In this document: in pieces, positions 1-11,017 of the stretch
How the letters are laid out: the number at the start of each line of letters is the position of its first letter
Numbering within the stretch: position 1 is the stretch's first letter
Assembly: GCA_025917655.1 (NCBI GenBank)
Contig: CP084611.1
Span: forward strand, 558,001 to 622,000
Source: Chlorella sorokiniana
Lineage: Eukaryota; Chlorophyta; Trebouxiophyceae; Chlorellales; Chlorellaceae
Length of the DNA: 64,000 bases
Direction of reading: 5' to 3'
Translations under genes and position numbers: made by a program
Notes under the pieces: generated by a model
Told to the model about the DNA's origin: nothing
What the model saw: only the letters and a program-made list of their open reading frames with translations
The model's database searches: none

Positions 1-492
1 CCCCAAGCAGCAGCCCTGCGTGAGCGCAGCCCTGCAAAGGTTCGCCGCCCGAACGTGTACGCTGGCTACCGCTGCCCTGCCAAAATCGTTGACCTCTCGC
101 CTGAAAAGGCTCCTGCCTCCTTCTGTGAGGCTCTTGTTCTTGCCCCTCACCGCGCTGCGCGCCGTTTTCTCACTTTTACGTTACATTAGCCCGCAACAGC
201 AACTGTGCAGCACTTCATCACCATGCCTGCGCACTGTTCTGCGCCGTTCTTGGCGCCCCAGCCCCACCTACTTTTTTCCCCAACACACTTTTCCCACTTT
301 CTCCCGCTTGACGCACTGCCTAACCCCTTCAGGTTGATTGGATGCCAATCCCATGCGGCATTCGTCGCCTCTATGTGCCTTCCTGCCCCCTTTTAAACAG
401 AACTGTCAAATGCTGATGTGGCATAACGTGCTAAGCAACACAGGGCTGGCTCCATGTTGGGTGGCTTGTTTGGCCATGACTCCCTCTTTTAG
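1..492. other. No gene assigned at left edge
   Basis: No recognisable protein, RNA or repeat was seen. Pyrimidine-rich stretches around 255-310 and a good acceptor (ctcttttag at about 484-492) suggest intron sequence of the plus-strand gene whose 3' exons follow. Confidence 0.3.
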
Positions 493-1063
493 GGTCTGGC
501 AGCTGCAGCGACAGCCCATGCTAGCTCCCAGGCTTCTTGCCTCCAGCCTTGGGGTGAGGACCCTGCCAGGGGGCTGGGAGCCTCTTTGGTGGCGCTCTAT
601 AGCTTGGCTGCAGATGTGGGCGCCTCCAAGGTTGGTGGTGTGACCTGGCCAGGAAAGGCAGCTGTATTCTGCACGGGGCTCAATCAAAATGCTTGGCATC
701 TCCTTGTGAGCTTTCTACTCTTATCTAAAGGAGAACGCGACTGACTTCATTTTGGTCCACAGCCTTAAGCCTCCTGGCGCTGCAGCTCTGCCTTGCTGCC
801 CAACTGGTGCTGGCAGCATCGTTGCGCCCTGGCTGATGAAGCGCTTGCGCCTACTCTCCCCAATGCACCCTATCCCAGCAGTCAGGCTATCAAAGCCAGG
901 ACGAGTATTCCGAGCCGGGCGGCGAAGGAGAGTTTCGCTTTGCAGAGAGAGGGGGCAGCTGGGGCCGCCGTGGCGGATGGCTGGCTCTGGCGCAGAGAGC
1001 GATGAGGGGCCTGTGGCGCCGCAGAGTGATGCACGCTATGAGGACGAATACGCAAACAGGTAG
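493..1063 (+). CDS. 3' exons of an unidentified gene, possibly a membrane protein (partial)
   Basis: Probable last exons of a plus-strand gene that starts left of the window; not recognised. An open frame from 493, just after a ttttag acceptor, runs to a donor at 705 (ctt|gtgagc) and is rich in Ala, Gly and Leu. A second block after the tccacag acceptor (from 763) encodes a hydrophobic stretch, LSLLALQLCLAAQLVLAASL, that would be one membrane segment. A last block after tatcccag (about 870) encodes an acidic tail (QDEYSEPGGEGEFRFAERGG, later SDARYEDEYANR) ending in TAG at 1061-1063. Frames do not join cleanly between blocks, as in other genes of this window where runs of G or C appear miscounted. 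A tetraspan protein with an acidic cytosolic tail would fit, but that is a guess. Confidence 0.3.
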
Positions 1064-1711
1064 CGCCGCTGGCTCCAGCTGACACACGAAGCAGCACTGT
1101 ATGAATCCAGCACATTCAGTTCCAACCAGCACTGAACTTGAGGCGGGCAACGCATTTCAGGTGCCCATGCGTGCACTGCTGAACGGCTGCTGTGCCCCGA
1201 CGGCGACCTTTGGTAGCAAGGATTGGGTGGAGGCGCCTGGCGGTGCCGCCTCCCTCAAGTGGTGGCGCTGGAAGTGAGTATCGCCGCTGCCATGCACACC
1301 ACTGCTGCGCTGGCACCATGAGCCACAAGCGCTCTGCTGCCGGGCCCAACAGGCTACTCCCTGTCTGCCCGCCGCAGGCAGCAAGCCGACGCCGCCATGC
1401 AAGGCGGGGAGCCGGAGCAAGGCATTGCGATGAGCTGACCTGGGAACAGGCCAGCTTATGCACATGCTTGTGGTTCTGTGACCTGAAACCCACACCTGCT
1501 CCTATTCTTACTGCATGACTGTGATGGACACGCCTGCTGTGTTTACGGATGCAAGCCTGCAAGCTGGCGCCCTTGATGTGCAGCGTGGCACACCTCTCAG
1601 CACAAGCGGGGCTCTCGATGCAACGCAACATGCTTGCACATCAGCACAGGCTCAGACGGCGCAGTCTATCTGGGCGGTACACCCAGCAGTACAGGCGTCA
1701 GCACAGCCACA
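1064..1711. other. Convergent intergenic stretch
   Basis: Lies between the stop of the left-edge plus-strand gene and the stop of TERT on the minus strand, so it should hold both 3' untranslated regions. No TGTAA signal, repeat or conserved reading frame was seen. Confidence 0.4.
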
Positions 1712-4700
1712 TCAGTACAGGATGGTGTCGAACACCGAGTTCCGGGCCGGGTCCACCGCCGGCGCCAGCTGGCGCGCCGCCCCGCAGCCCCGGCGCCTCG
1801 ACCAGCTCCCGCAGCGTGCTGAGCAGGGCGCTGTACCGCGCCTGCTTGCGGCGCAGCACACGCAGGAAGGCGGTGAGGCCCAGCCACCTGCAGAAAGGGG
1901 GCGTGGACGCAACATGGGCGGCACCGCTCAGGCCACACCCGCCCTGGAGCCTCCTGCGCCAATCCAGCTGGTCTCAATCTGCGTTGCGTGCACCAGGTCG
2001 CAAGACATGCTTGGGAAGCAAGAAGAGGCAGCCAGGTATGCGGCGAGCGCGCCTGACATGCGCGCGCGCACGGCGGTGCAGCAGGCCTGCTCCAGGCCGC
2101 GATAATGCGCCGAGGCGACGCGGCGGCGGCGGGTCAGCGAAGCCATGAAGGCAATGCCTACACGTTTGCGGGGAGGGGGTGGAGGGGAGGGGATCATTTG
2201 GATGACGTCGAGCCAGGGCGGGAACATTGGTCGGCTACAGCCGCCATCATGGTGGATGCATCCGACAGCCGCCGATAAGCGGCAAAGGCCTGAACAGTGT
2301 AAGTGCGCCCTTGCGTAGCCCGGCCTTGCTTGCGGTTCCCAAGCCCTTGCCCAAACCACCACAACACAAGCGTCTGTGCAACGCCGGGCCCCACCCGTTT
2401 CGATCGCCTCCAGAAGCACGCGGGCACCCGGGGCGGGGGCTGCGGGCAGCGCCGCCACGTAGCAGTGGAACTTCATGGCTCCCAGCAGGAAGGCCTGGGG
2501 GTGGATGGGTGGGTGGGTTGTGCGTGCATCTGGGTGCACTTGCGCAAGTTACGGCGGTACATTGTGCATGCGGGCGGGTGGACAGGAGAGAGCCTGCACA
2601 TGTGGCAATGTGCAGGCTCTCACCCAGCCGAGCCCTTGGCGGCAGCCGCAGAGCGCCCAGTTCGCGCGCCCCACTCGCGCGACTTGCACGCTGCGCATCG
2701 CTGCACGCACAGCGTGCGCAGCGTGGGGATGCCGCCCCACCTGATAGATGTTGAGGCGCACGGTGAGGGGCGAGTTGATGGTTGCGTCCAGCAGCAGGGG
2801 GTGGATCTTGGGGCGCAGGTAGTGGCAGAGGCGCGGGGCCAGCTGCGCCCCCGGCCGCGCGCAGCGGCAGCGTGAGCGAGGCGCTGATGTGCTCGCCGCT
2901 GTACCTGCGGCAGGGGGACGGTAGCGAGGAGGCGATGCATCAGGGGGGCTGGGACCGCGTTTGCCGCAAAAGCTCACGAGGAAGCTGGAATGCTTGTCCA
3001 GGGCTGCTTCTTCCAAAGAACTTTCACAGAAGGGATGGGTTGAAGATGCTGCAGGGCCCATTTCAGCCCAAGCAGCGATGGGTGGTGCAGCACGCAGCTA
3101 CACTGCATGCGGCAGACCCATCCCCACGCCCAATCTGCAACACCCGGCCAGGCTGCCCACTCCCGGCCCCACCCTCCACCACGGCACCCACCACCACCAC
3201 CACCACCCACCCACCTGCAGGTTGCGGTAGGCCTGCAGCACTGGCACCCACTCACCCACCACCACCACCGCCCACCCACCCACCCACCGCGTGTAGTCTC
3301 CCTGCACCTCCAGGCTGAACATGTTGAGCAGCAGGCCGCACCACTTCACAAAGGTGGCCCCGTCGGCTGCACAGCACAGCAAAGGCGCACACACCCATCA
3401 CATCGCACTCTGGTCCAGCTGGCAGTGCCGCCGGTGCAGTAAGCAATGGAGCGTGGGGCCTGCCATGCTGCCCCAAGCAACCAGGCCAGCTGCAGCAGCG
3501 CCCGCGCAGCGCGACGCACCCGAGCGCCAGACCGTCGCGGGCAGCACGCCGCCGCCCGCCAGCTGCAGCGCGAAGCTGAGCTTGGTCTTGTCGGGGTTGA
3601 TGTGCACGTTGTGCTCCTCAAACCCTGTTGGGCCCAGCGCGGAAAGGCGAGTGCCAATGAGCAGATGTTCGACATTGAAAGTGGAGCCATGCTGCCTGAG
3701 CTGCCATGTCACGCCGGGAGGGCGGAGACGTTTGCACGCTAGCCCAGAGAAAGGGGGAGAAGGCTTAACAGATACCTCGACCACCCCAGCCCCCAGCCCC
3801 CAACTGCCCCCCCCAACACACAAACACACACCTTGCAGCATGCGGGCGGCAAAGCCCTGCGCCACGGCAGGCACAGCCGTGATGAGCAGGAAGTCGTCCA
3901 CGAGGCGCAGCAGCAGAGAGCCCGTGTGCAGCGCCAGCGGGCTGGCGGCGTGCGGGCGCTGTGGCGGCGGCGAGGCCACGGCGGCGGGCCCATGCTGAGG
4001 GGCTGGCGGGCCGAGGCTGCCTGCCGCCCTTGCTGGGGGAGCGGGTGTCGCTGAGCTGGCGCCAGCGGGCAGCAGCAGCAGGTCGCCAGTGGGGGCCTCA
4101 CCCCCGGGCGCCCGACGCGTGACCGCTGCGGCGCGGCTGGCGATGCCACCCCCTCCTTGCCCGCCCGCCTCGCAGGGGGCGACGCCGTCGCTGCGCTGGC
4201 GGGCGGGCGCGGCTCGTGGGCAGAGCTGCTGCCCGCCGCCCGCGCCAGCTCGGACAACAGCCCGCGGGAGCTGCTGCTGGCGCTGGCCTGGCTGCCGCCC
4301 GGCCCAGGCTGATGACGGCGGCTGGGGCAACAGCGGCGGCAGCGCCTCCGCCCAGCAGCATCACCTGCTCCCCAGGGTCCCCGGCCGGTGCCCCGTCCGC
4401 ACGCCGCCGCTTGTGAGCATCTGTCCCGGCTCCCAGTCCTGTCCTTCCCCAGCTGCCCAATCCATGCCTGTCGCCGCCGCAGCGCGTGTGGGGCCCTGCC
4501 GGCGGCCCCTCCCCGCCAGCACCGCCGCCAGCTGGGTGCGCTCCAGGTGGGCCAGGTACAGGCTGCACAGCAGCGTGCTGAGCGTGCTGCCCTGCGGGAT
4601 GCCGCGCCGCTGCACGCACCAGGCGCGGCGCAGGCGCACCAGGTTGGCGGTGAGGTGCTGGCGCAGGCGCTGCAGCACCGCCTCGCGGCTCACCCGCTCA

Positions 4701-6476
4701 CACATGACCTGCAGTGTGTGGGGGGGGTTGGTGTGTGTGTGTGTGTGTGTGGGTGGTTGTGGGTGGGTTGTTCGGGAGATGAGTGGATGGGTGGGTGTGT
4801 GGGTGGTTGTGGGTGGGTGCATGGGGGAGTTGGGTGGATGGGTGTGTGTGGGAGGGGGATGGGGGGGATGGAGAGAGGGGGAGGGGGCAAGGCGCAGCGG
4901 GGTGAATCGATGGGGAGGAAGAAGAAGAAGAGCAACAGCTACACCGTGAGGATGTGAGGCTGGGCGCGGCACCCATCAATGAAGGCAGATCAAACCGAGG
5001 GGGCGGCATGCTGGCTTGTAGCCGAGGGACGTGGCCACACAGCGCAGGCGGCGCACAACACAAATGCCAAACAGGCAAATGTCAAACAGACAAATGTCCG
5101 GCCAGGGGCGCGCCTGGTCCGTGTACGCCTTGCCCCTGTGCGAGGCCGCCCAGCGCGCCGCCAGCGCCGGGAAGTGCGGCAGGCCCTCGGGGCCCTCGGC
5201 CGCCGCCAGGCGCCGCGGGATCACCTTCACCTGGCCCAGGCTGGGCACAACCTGGGGGAGGGGGAGGGTTGGGGCGGGGTGGGGGGGGGATCTGGGGCGG
5301 CAGCAGCTGCAGGTGACTGAGCAGCGTGAGCGAGCAAGCAAGAAACATAGAAGCCTGCTGGACCCAGTCCACCCCTTCTCCTCCCAGCACAGACAACAGC
5401 CTTGCAGGCAAGCAGCACATTGAATGCAGCGGGCGCCACGCCTGTGCAGCGCTGCGGTACATCTGCTGCATGGTACCGGCGTACCTCCCAGTACTTGAGC
5501 ACCAGGTACCGCTCGTGACGCAGCAGGGGCTCCAGCAGGCGGAGCAGCAGCGGCACTGACACGCTGTCGAATGCACGCCTCACGTCGGCAGACACTGCGG
5601 GAATCAGGGAAATGAGGGGATCCATGAAGGCAGCGAGGAGAAGCGTGCTGGAGTCATGCCGTGGGGCAAACCGAGGGGTTCTGCTGCAGAAAAGTGTAGA
5701 AATAAGCCTTTGCAAAGGCTACTTGAACGTGCTGTAATCGGTTGAGCTGGCGTTGAAAGACAGAAAACAACAGCACGAAGCATGTTGGACGAAGCATGGG
5801 GTAAATGCCAGCCAGGACAAACGCACGGGGAGGGCGGCAGTGCCCCACCGATATACGGTCGCAGCTCCCGGCCGGCGGCCGCCTCCGCCTCCGCCGCGGC
5901 GCGCCACTTGCGCAGGAATGGGTGGAGCTTGCAGAAGGTGTCATGGTAACCGAACACTGCCAGGGGGAGGCGAGGAAAAAGACAACAGAAGTGAAGTAGA
6001 CACAGATGGAGCAAAGAATTCCCGACACCTTCAGCTGGCCATCTTTGCCGGGACGACGCAGCTGGGACGGCATATGTGCGTGCCAGCGGCAGCGGCGGTG
6101 GGATGGCGACTGCAGCCCACCTGAAGCACCCAGCAGGTGCGGCTGGCAGGAGGCCTCAAACCGCAGCACCTGCGCAGGCAAGGTCACGGGACGTTGCCAG
6201 CAGCCATGGCTGCGGCTCACAGGGGCAGCTGCTGCTGCCACCGCGACAGCATGCGACCGCACGTTGACGCAACGTATCCACGCAACAAGCAGGCTGCCAG
6301 GTAGCATCCAGGCCGGCCTGTGCAGCAGCAAGGGCTCCAGCCGGAGCAGAGGCCCCATCTGCGAGCTGCCAGGCTGGCAGTGCTGGCGCCAGCTGGCGCC
6401 AGCTGGCGCACACCTGGTACACATCCTGCAGCAGCCTGTTCACCGCCTCAAACTTGAGCGTGACGGTGCCGCCGCC

Positions 6477-6507
<31 letters not shown>

Positions 6508-9500
6508 GCTGCTGGGGGCGCGCGGGCTCCCGGAATCGCACGACGGAGCGACGCCCCAAATTGATGATGAAGCGTATGCCTGCGAGTGTGACGGCAAGGA
6601 GGCGTGGAACGCAATGAGGGAGGCGGTAGCGAGGTGGCCAGGACACCCAGCATGCTGGGAGGGGCACAGCGGGCAGCAAGGCATGTGGCAGGCTGGCATG
6701 CTGGCACAGCAGCGCTCGGACGCAGCGGCCCGGCCCCCGCTGCGTCCCACCGCTGCGCTTGGGCAGCAGACGCAGACGGGCCACGCCCAGCCGCCGCCCC
6801 TGCAGCGTCTCCAGCGCCTGGCGGGGGCGGCAGGGCGGCGTACTGCTGCTGGCGCAGCTCCTCGGTGGCCTCGCGGGCCAGCGCCGCCCACACGGGTTTC
6901 CTGCGGTACCGGTGCAGGAAACGGGACGGGGCAGACCCTGCATGAGATGACTGCGCAAGTGGCTGTACTCATCTGGCTCACTGCAAAGTCGTGCCAATCA
7001 TCGGTGCTCTTCAAACGATTAATATTTTCGTCCCACGCTTAATATGTTCGTCCCACTTGCAGGTGCCGCCAGCCCACCTGTAAAAGAACACCTGCTGGCG
7101 GTATGCCTCGCTCTCAGTGCAGTAAAAGTGGGCCCGCAGCAGCGGCGCCACCAACACGCCAAACAGCCAGCCCAGCCAGAGCGCCAGGCGGCGCTGCTGC
7201 GCGGCGGCAAACGTGGGACAGGGGCGTGGCGATTGCGACGCAGGGCTCGCTGCCCCGGATGCTGGCTTGTCCCACGCTGGCTTGTCCCATGCTGCTCCTG
7301 CTGCTGCTGCGGCCGTGTCGGCGGCTGTTGCTGCTGTTGCTGCGCCTTCTTACGCGGCTGTGGCTGCAGCCAGGGCAAGCCCGAGGGCCGCAACCCATGC
7401 ATGACCTGGTGCACGCTGAGCTGCTCGTAGCGCCGCAAGCGCACAAAGCGGCTGCACAAAGAGGCAGGACGGTCTCACGACGGTCTCACAATAGGAGAAA
7501 CCAGGTTTGATCGGACCTGAGGCACGGCGCAGCCACCACATGCATGCGGGAGCAGGCGGTGCGCTTGGCGCTTGGCATGGCTTCTCCCAGCAGCAGCTGC
7601 GCTGGCAGCAGGTGCCGCCGCTCACCTGATGGCTTGCCGCACAGCCCGCTGGCTGCGTGCGTCGCCCAGGAGCTCAGCGGGCACCACCGACCGCACCACA
7701 GACCACACGAAGGCCACCACGCGGCTGTGCGGCACGAAGCAGCCCGCCAGCGAGCCCTGCTGCACGCCTGGCGCTGCCGCTCCCACGTCGACGGCAGGCG
7801 CCGCCGCGGCGGCCACGGCAGCAGCGACCGGGGCAGCAGCACGCTGGGTGGGGGCAGGCCAGCGTCGGCGACACCCGCAGAGCGAGCGGGGCAATCTCCC
7901 GGCGTGTTGCATGCGCGCCTGCTGGGGACTGCACATGGACTGCCTGTGGCACAGCCTCGCAGTGCTGCTCAACCTGCTGCGCCTGCTGTGCCTGCTGTGC
8001 CTGCTGCTCCAGCTGAAACAGCTCATCCATGAGAGCATCCATTGAGGTGCCCGCTGCAGGCTCCTGCTCCGCCGCTGCGCCCAGCCGCTGCCGGCGAACC
8101 CGCTGCACCAGCGCTGTCTGGGAGGGCAGCGGCGCCGCCGCGGCCGTGGGTGTTGCTGCAGCCACTGAGCGTGAGTGGTGAGCGGCCAGCGGCGGGGCTG
8201 CCGTCAGCGCGGCGGCTGCGGCCGCGTGCTGCCCCGACGGCGCCGCTGCTGCTCCTCGCGCAGCTGAGCCGGCAGCGGGCAGTGGTGTTGGAGCAGGAGG
8301 CCGTAGGGACACTTGCTTGAACGGTCTGCGCAGACCAACAGAACATCTTGGTAATACCATGCAAAATCCCGACATCTGCTATACGTAGTGCATCCTTCAA
8401 ACTTCCATTCAGGAGCTCATGCGGCACACAAACGACACTTCGACAGCCCCCTCACCAATCAATCGCCTCAGCAGGGGCAGCAGGTGACGCTGCTGTGCTG
8501 GGATGCGCCGCGGGGGTGGGGGCATTGCAGAGTGGAAAGCCGCCTGGCTTGCGCCAGTGCGGCCAACTGCACCAGCAGCAGCAGCAGAGGAACAGAGACG
8601 TACAGCGTCGGTGACTGGTCAATTGTGCTGCGCAGCGTCTCATACACGCTATAGGGTCCCCAAACATGGGTGCTCGCCTGGGCTGTGCTTGGGGTCGAAA
8701 ATGGCGGCAAACAGGCAGCGCTCGGCGTCCTTGGCGCCCTTCAGCTTGCTCAGCACGTCTGCAGAGGAAGCGTGGCGAGACCAGGACAGCAACAACCACT
8801 TCAATCCCACGCACGGCTCAAGCGGATGATCCCAGCTAATGCTGCATATAGTGTCGGCCAGTCATGCCCTTCTTGTAAGAGCGGCAGGGCACCCACGTTG
8901 GCTGGTCAGCCCGGGCTTGCGTGAGAAGGAGGGGCAGTAGAAGATGCTGCTCCGCTGCAGCAGCATGTCGGTGGGGCGCGGCATGCGGGCGGGCCATCGA
9001 GCGCTGGATGGGCCGCGCTTGTTGCTGCTGGCAACGGGAGCCACAGTGGCTGCGGCTGGCCCTGCCCCTGGCCCTCCAGCTCGCCCTGTCGCTGCGTCCC
9101 CGGATGCTGGCCCTCTATCCTGCTGCCCAACAGAATCAACCACCACCTCTTGTGTGGGCGGCAAGCTGCCATCCGCCCTGGTTGGGCCTTCCACTTGCAT
9201 GGCATCAGCGTGCCCTTGTTGCACGGCCGCCAGCTGCTGCTCCGCCAGCTGACGCAGCTTGGCTGCCCTGCGGCGCTGCCAGCTGGACGGGCGCGGCGCC
9301 TTTCCTGCCCGCATGGCGCCTGCTGGCACATCCAGGCCCCCTGCTGCTCCGCCTGCTGCTGCGGCGGCGGCGCAGAACTTGTATGGTGCACAGCTGAATC
9401 AAATTCAATCTCTGCGCTTGCTGGCTGGTCATCTGCCGGCGTGCTGCCAGGCTGCTGTGTCAAGGCTGTTTCGTGCCTGCCCTCACGCCCTTGCACGCGA

Positions 9501-10729
9501 AGCTGTGCGCTGGGTGGCCCTGGCACAGCCGCCTCAGACAACAGGCGTGCGGCGGCCGCTGCCACCGCTGGCGGTGCCGCCTTCTTCCACGCCCGCGCCA
9601 CCTGGCTGATTGGGGGCCACTGCAAGGGGAAGAGGCTGCTTACTAAACCCATTGTGTGCTTCAACAAGGATATCCCACATCAGCAGACATATGCCACCAC
9701 TGATGCGAACAGTCGGCTCATGCTCCCGCACCTGAGCTGGAGGCAGCAGGAGTTGGGCAGCGCTGCAAACATGGAGGCATTGAGCAGCAGGTAGAGCATG
9801 AGGGTGTCCCCGATGCGTGACAGCAGCAGCTGCAGAGGGAGCAAAGCACGCAAGGCATGTGATGAGGAGAGGAGCACACAGGCGTGTGTCATAAACGCAG
9901 AGCACATCACAGCGGCACATTCCAGAGTAGCAACAGGTGCCAACCTGCCACGCAGGACTGCACAAGCTTGCGGTGGTGGTGTTGCGCTGCTTGGACTCGA
10001 TGTGCGGCATGCCAGGCACGCTGCGCCCGCCGCCTGGCACGTACAGCCGAGGTGAGGCGCTGAGAAAACCGAGCAAAGCAAGCACGGCTGCCTAGCGGCA
10101 GCAATGAGGCTGTCAATGCAGCGTCAGCCATAAGCGGCAGCACACCTGCCGGGTGCTTGCGGCTGTAGCCGTAACAGAGCACGTTGCTGGCGTCTGAGCC
10201 ACGGCGCTGGGGCCCTGCAGTGAGCAGCCACTCCACCGCGCGGCCGACCAGCTGCGGCAGGGGGTCGCGGCGGCGCCAGCTTGCTGAACAAACAGCTCAG
10301 AGAATGCGTTGCATTGATGGTGGCGCCGCGCCCAAGCTTTCCAGCACGCCTTGCCTGGGGCTGGCTGAGCTGGGAGCAGAGGGTGAAGCCGTCCCGCAGG
10401 CGCGGCGCGTCCGGACGCAGCACGCACCACGTGCGCTCCAGCAGGGCCTGGTGAGCGAGGCAATAGCTGTCGATGAGTCGAGTCTGACAGGCAACAAGCA
10501 GAATTGTCTAAACACACTGCACTTAATGCTGCGAAAGGATAGCAGTCCAGCCCACCTGGGCATAGTCGGCGTGGTCGGTTGGCTGCACGAGGGCGGAGCG
10601 GAGGGCCGCCGCCGCCTCTGGCGACTGCTCGCTCAGGCGCAGCAGCAGCTGGCGCAGGTTCAGCACGCATTCGTCGCCATACAGGCGCAACAACAGCGGC
10701 GGGGGACCGTCCTTGCCGCGTGATCGCAT
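1712..10729 (-). CDS. TERT: Telomerase reverse transcriptase
   Basis: Catalytic subunit of telomerase, which adds telomeric repeats in the nucleus by copying its RNA template. In order on the minus strand: TEN domain from ATG 10729 (LYGDECVLNLRQLLLRL; NVLCYGYS near 10165; RIGDTLMLYLLLNASMF near 9790), CP motif RSSIFYCPSFSRKPG (about 8930), QFP region VVAFVWSVVRSVVPAELL (about 7690), T motif FYCTESEAYRQQVFFYR (7078-7131), motif 1 LRLLPKRSG (about 6740), motif 2 IRFIINLG (about 6565), LLGAS joined to VFGYHDTF (6130/5950), motif A DVRRAFDSV (about 5570), B' GIPQGS (4586-4603), C LVDDFLL (about 3890), D NPDKTKLS (about 3590), E KWCGLLLNMFSLEVQ (about 3340), then the thumb, ending FDTILY. The three catalytic Asp are present. 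Roughly 17 exons; the first is 10556-10729, and the intron after 10355 looks GC-AG. Several frame slips at C/G runs are read as assembly errors. The T motif, TEN domain and introns exclude an ordinary retroelement RT. Confidence 0.93.
4715..4870. repeat. GT/GGGT-rich low-complexity array in a TERT intron
   Basis: Plus strand reads (GT)n followed by repeated GGGTGGTT/GGGTGGG-like units; the TERT transcript therefore carries CA/CCCA repeats that lead straight into the acceptor of the exon beginning VMCERVSREAV. The G-rich strand is the template strand. It is not the plant/algal telomere repeat. Confidence 0.8.
6382..6411. repeat. Self-complementary GGCGCCAGCT repeat at a TERT 5' splice site
   Basis: Nearly three copies of a 10-bp palindromic unit (GGCGCCAGCT) begin only a few bases after the donor that follows exon LLQDVYQ. 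In the transcript the copies can pair with each other, so a hairpin could form over the 5' splice site. Single copies of the same palindrome occur elsewhere, for example near 1760-1775 and 29759. Confidence 0.7.
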
Positions 10730-11017
10730 CGGGTAGGCTCACAAAGACGTCTGAGGCAAAGCCTTCAGCTCATGATTTATTGAGAGGCGCGCCAGTACTC
10801 CAGAAACATCTGCAGCTATTGACATGCTTGACGGAAAGACTGCCAGGGTCCAGGTAGCGCCAGACGGTGCGCTGCACAGCCACATGGTTGCTTTGCACAA
10901 GTGTCCTGGCCCTCAGTTTTTGGCGGCTACATGTGAAACTACAGCGTGTTTTATGTCAAGTTTGTAGATCTGACAAGGTAGGCACTTGCACGTAATCTGC
11001 AGCAATGCAGCGCCTCA

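Noticed and set aside
484-492. Telomere-like TTTTAGGG
   Set aside because: A single copy overlapping an intron acceptor; no array anywhere in the window.
752-1063. A separate 103-codon gene
   Set aside because: It begins at an arbitrary ATG inside what looks like the last exons of a gene entering from the left.
3175-3290. A His-rich coding repeat (CAC)n
   Set aside because: It lies between TERT thumb exons and next to an acceptor, so it is intronic low complexity.
1712-10729. A mobile-element reverse transcriptase
   Set aside because: The telomerase-only regions (TEN, CP, QFP, T motif), the many spliceosomal introns and the absence of an endonuclease, RNase H or flanking repeats fit host TERT.
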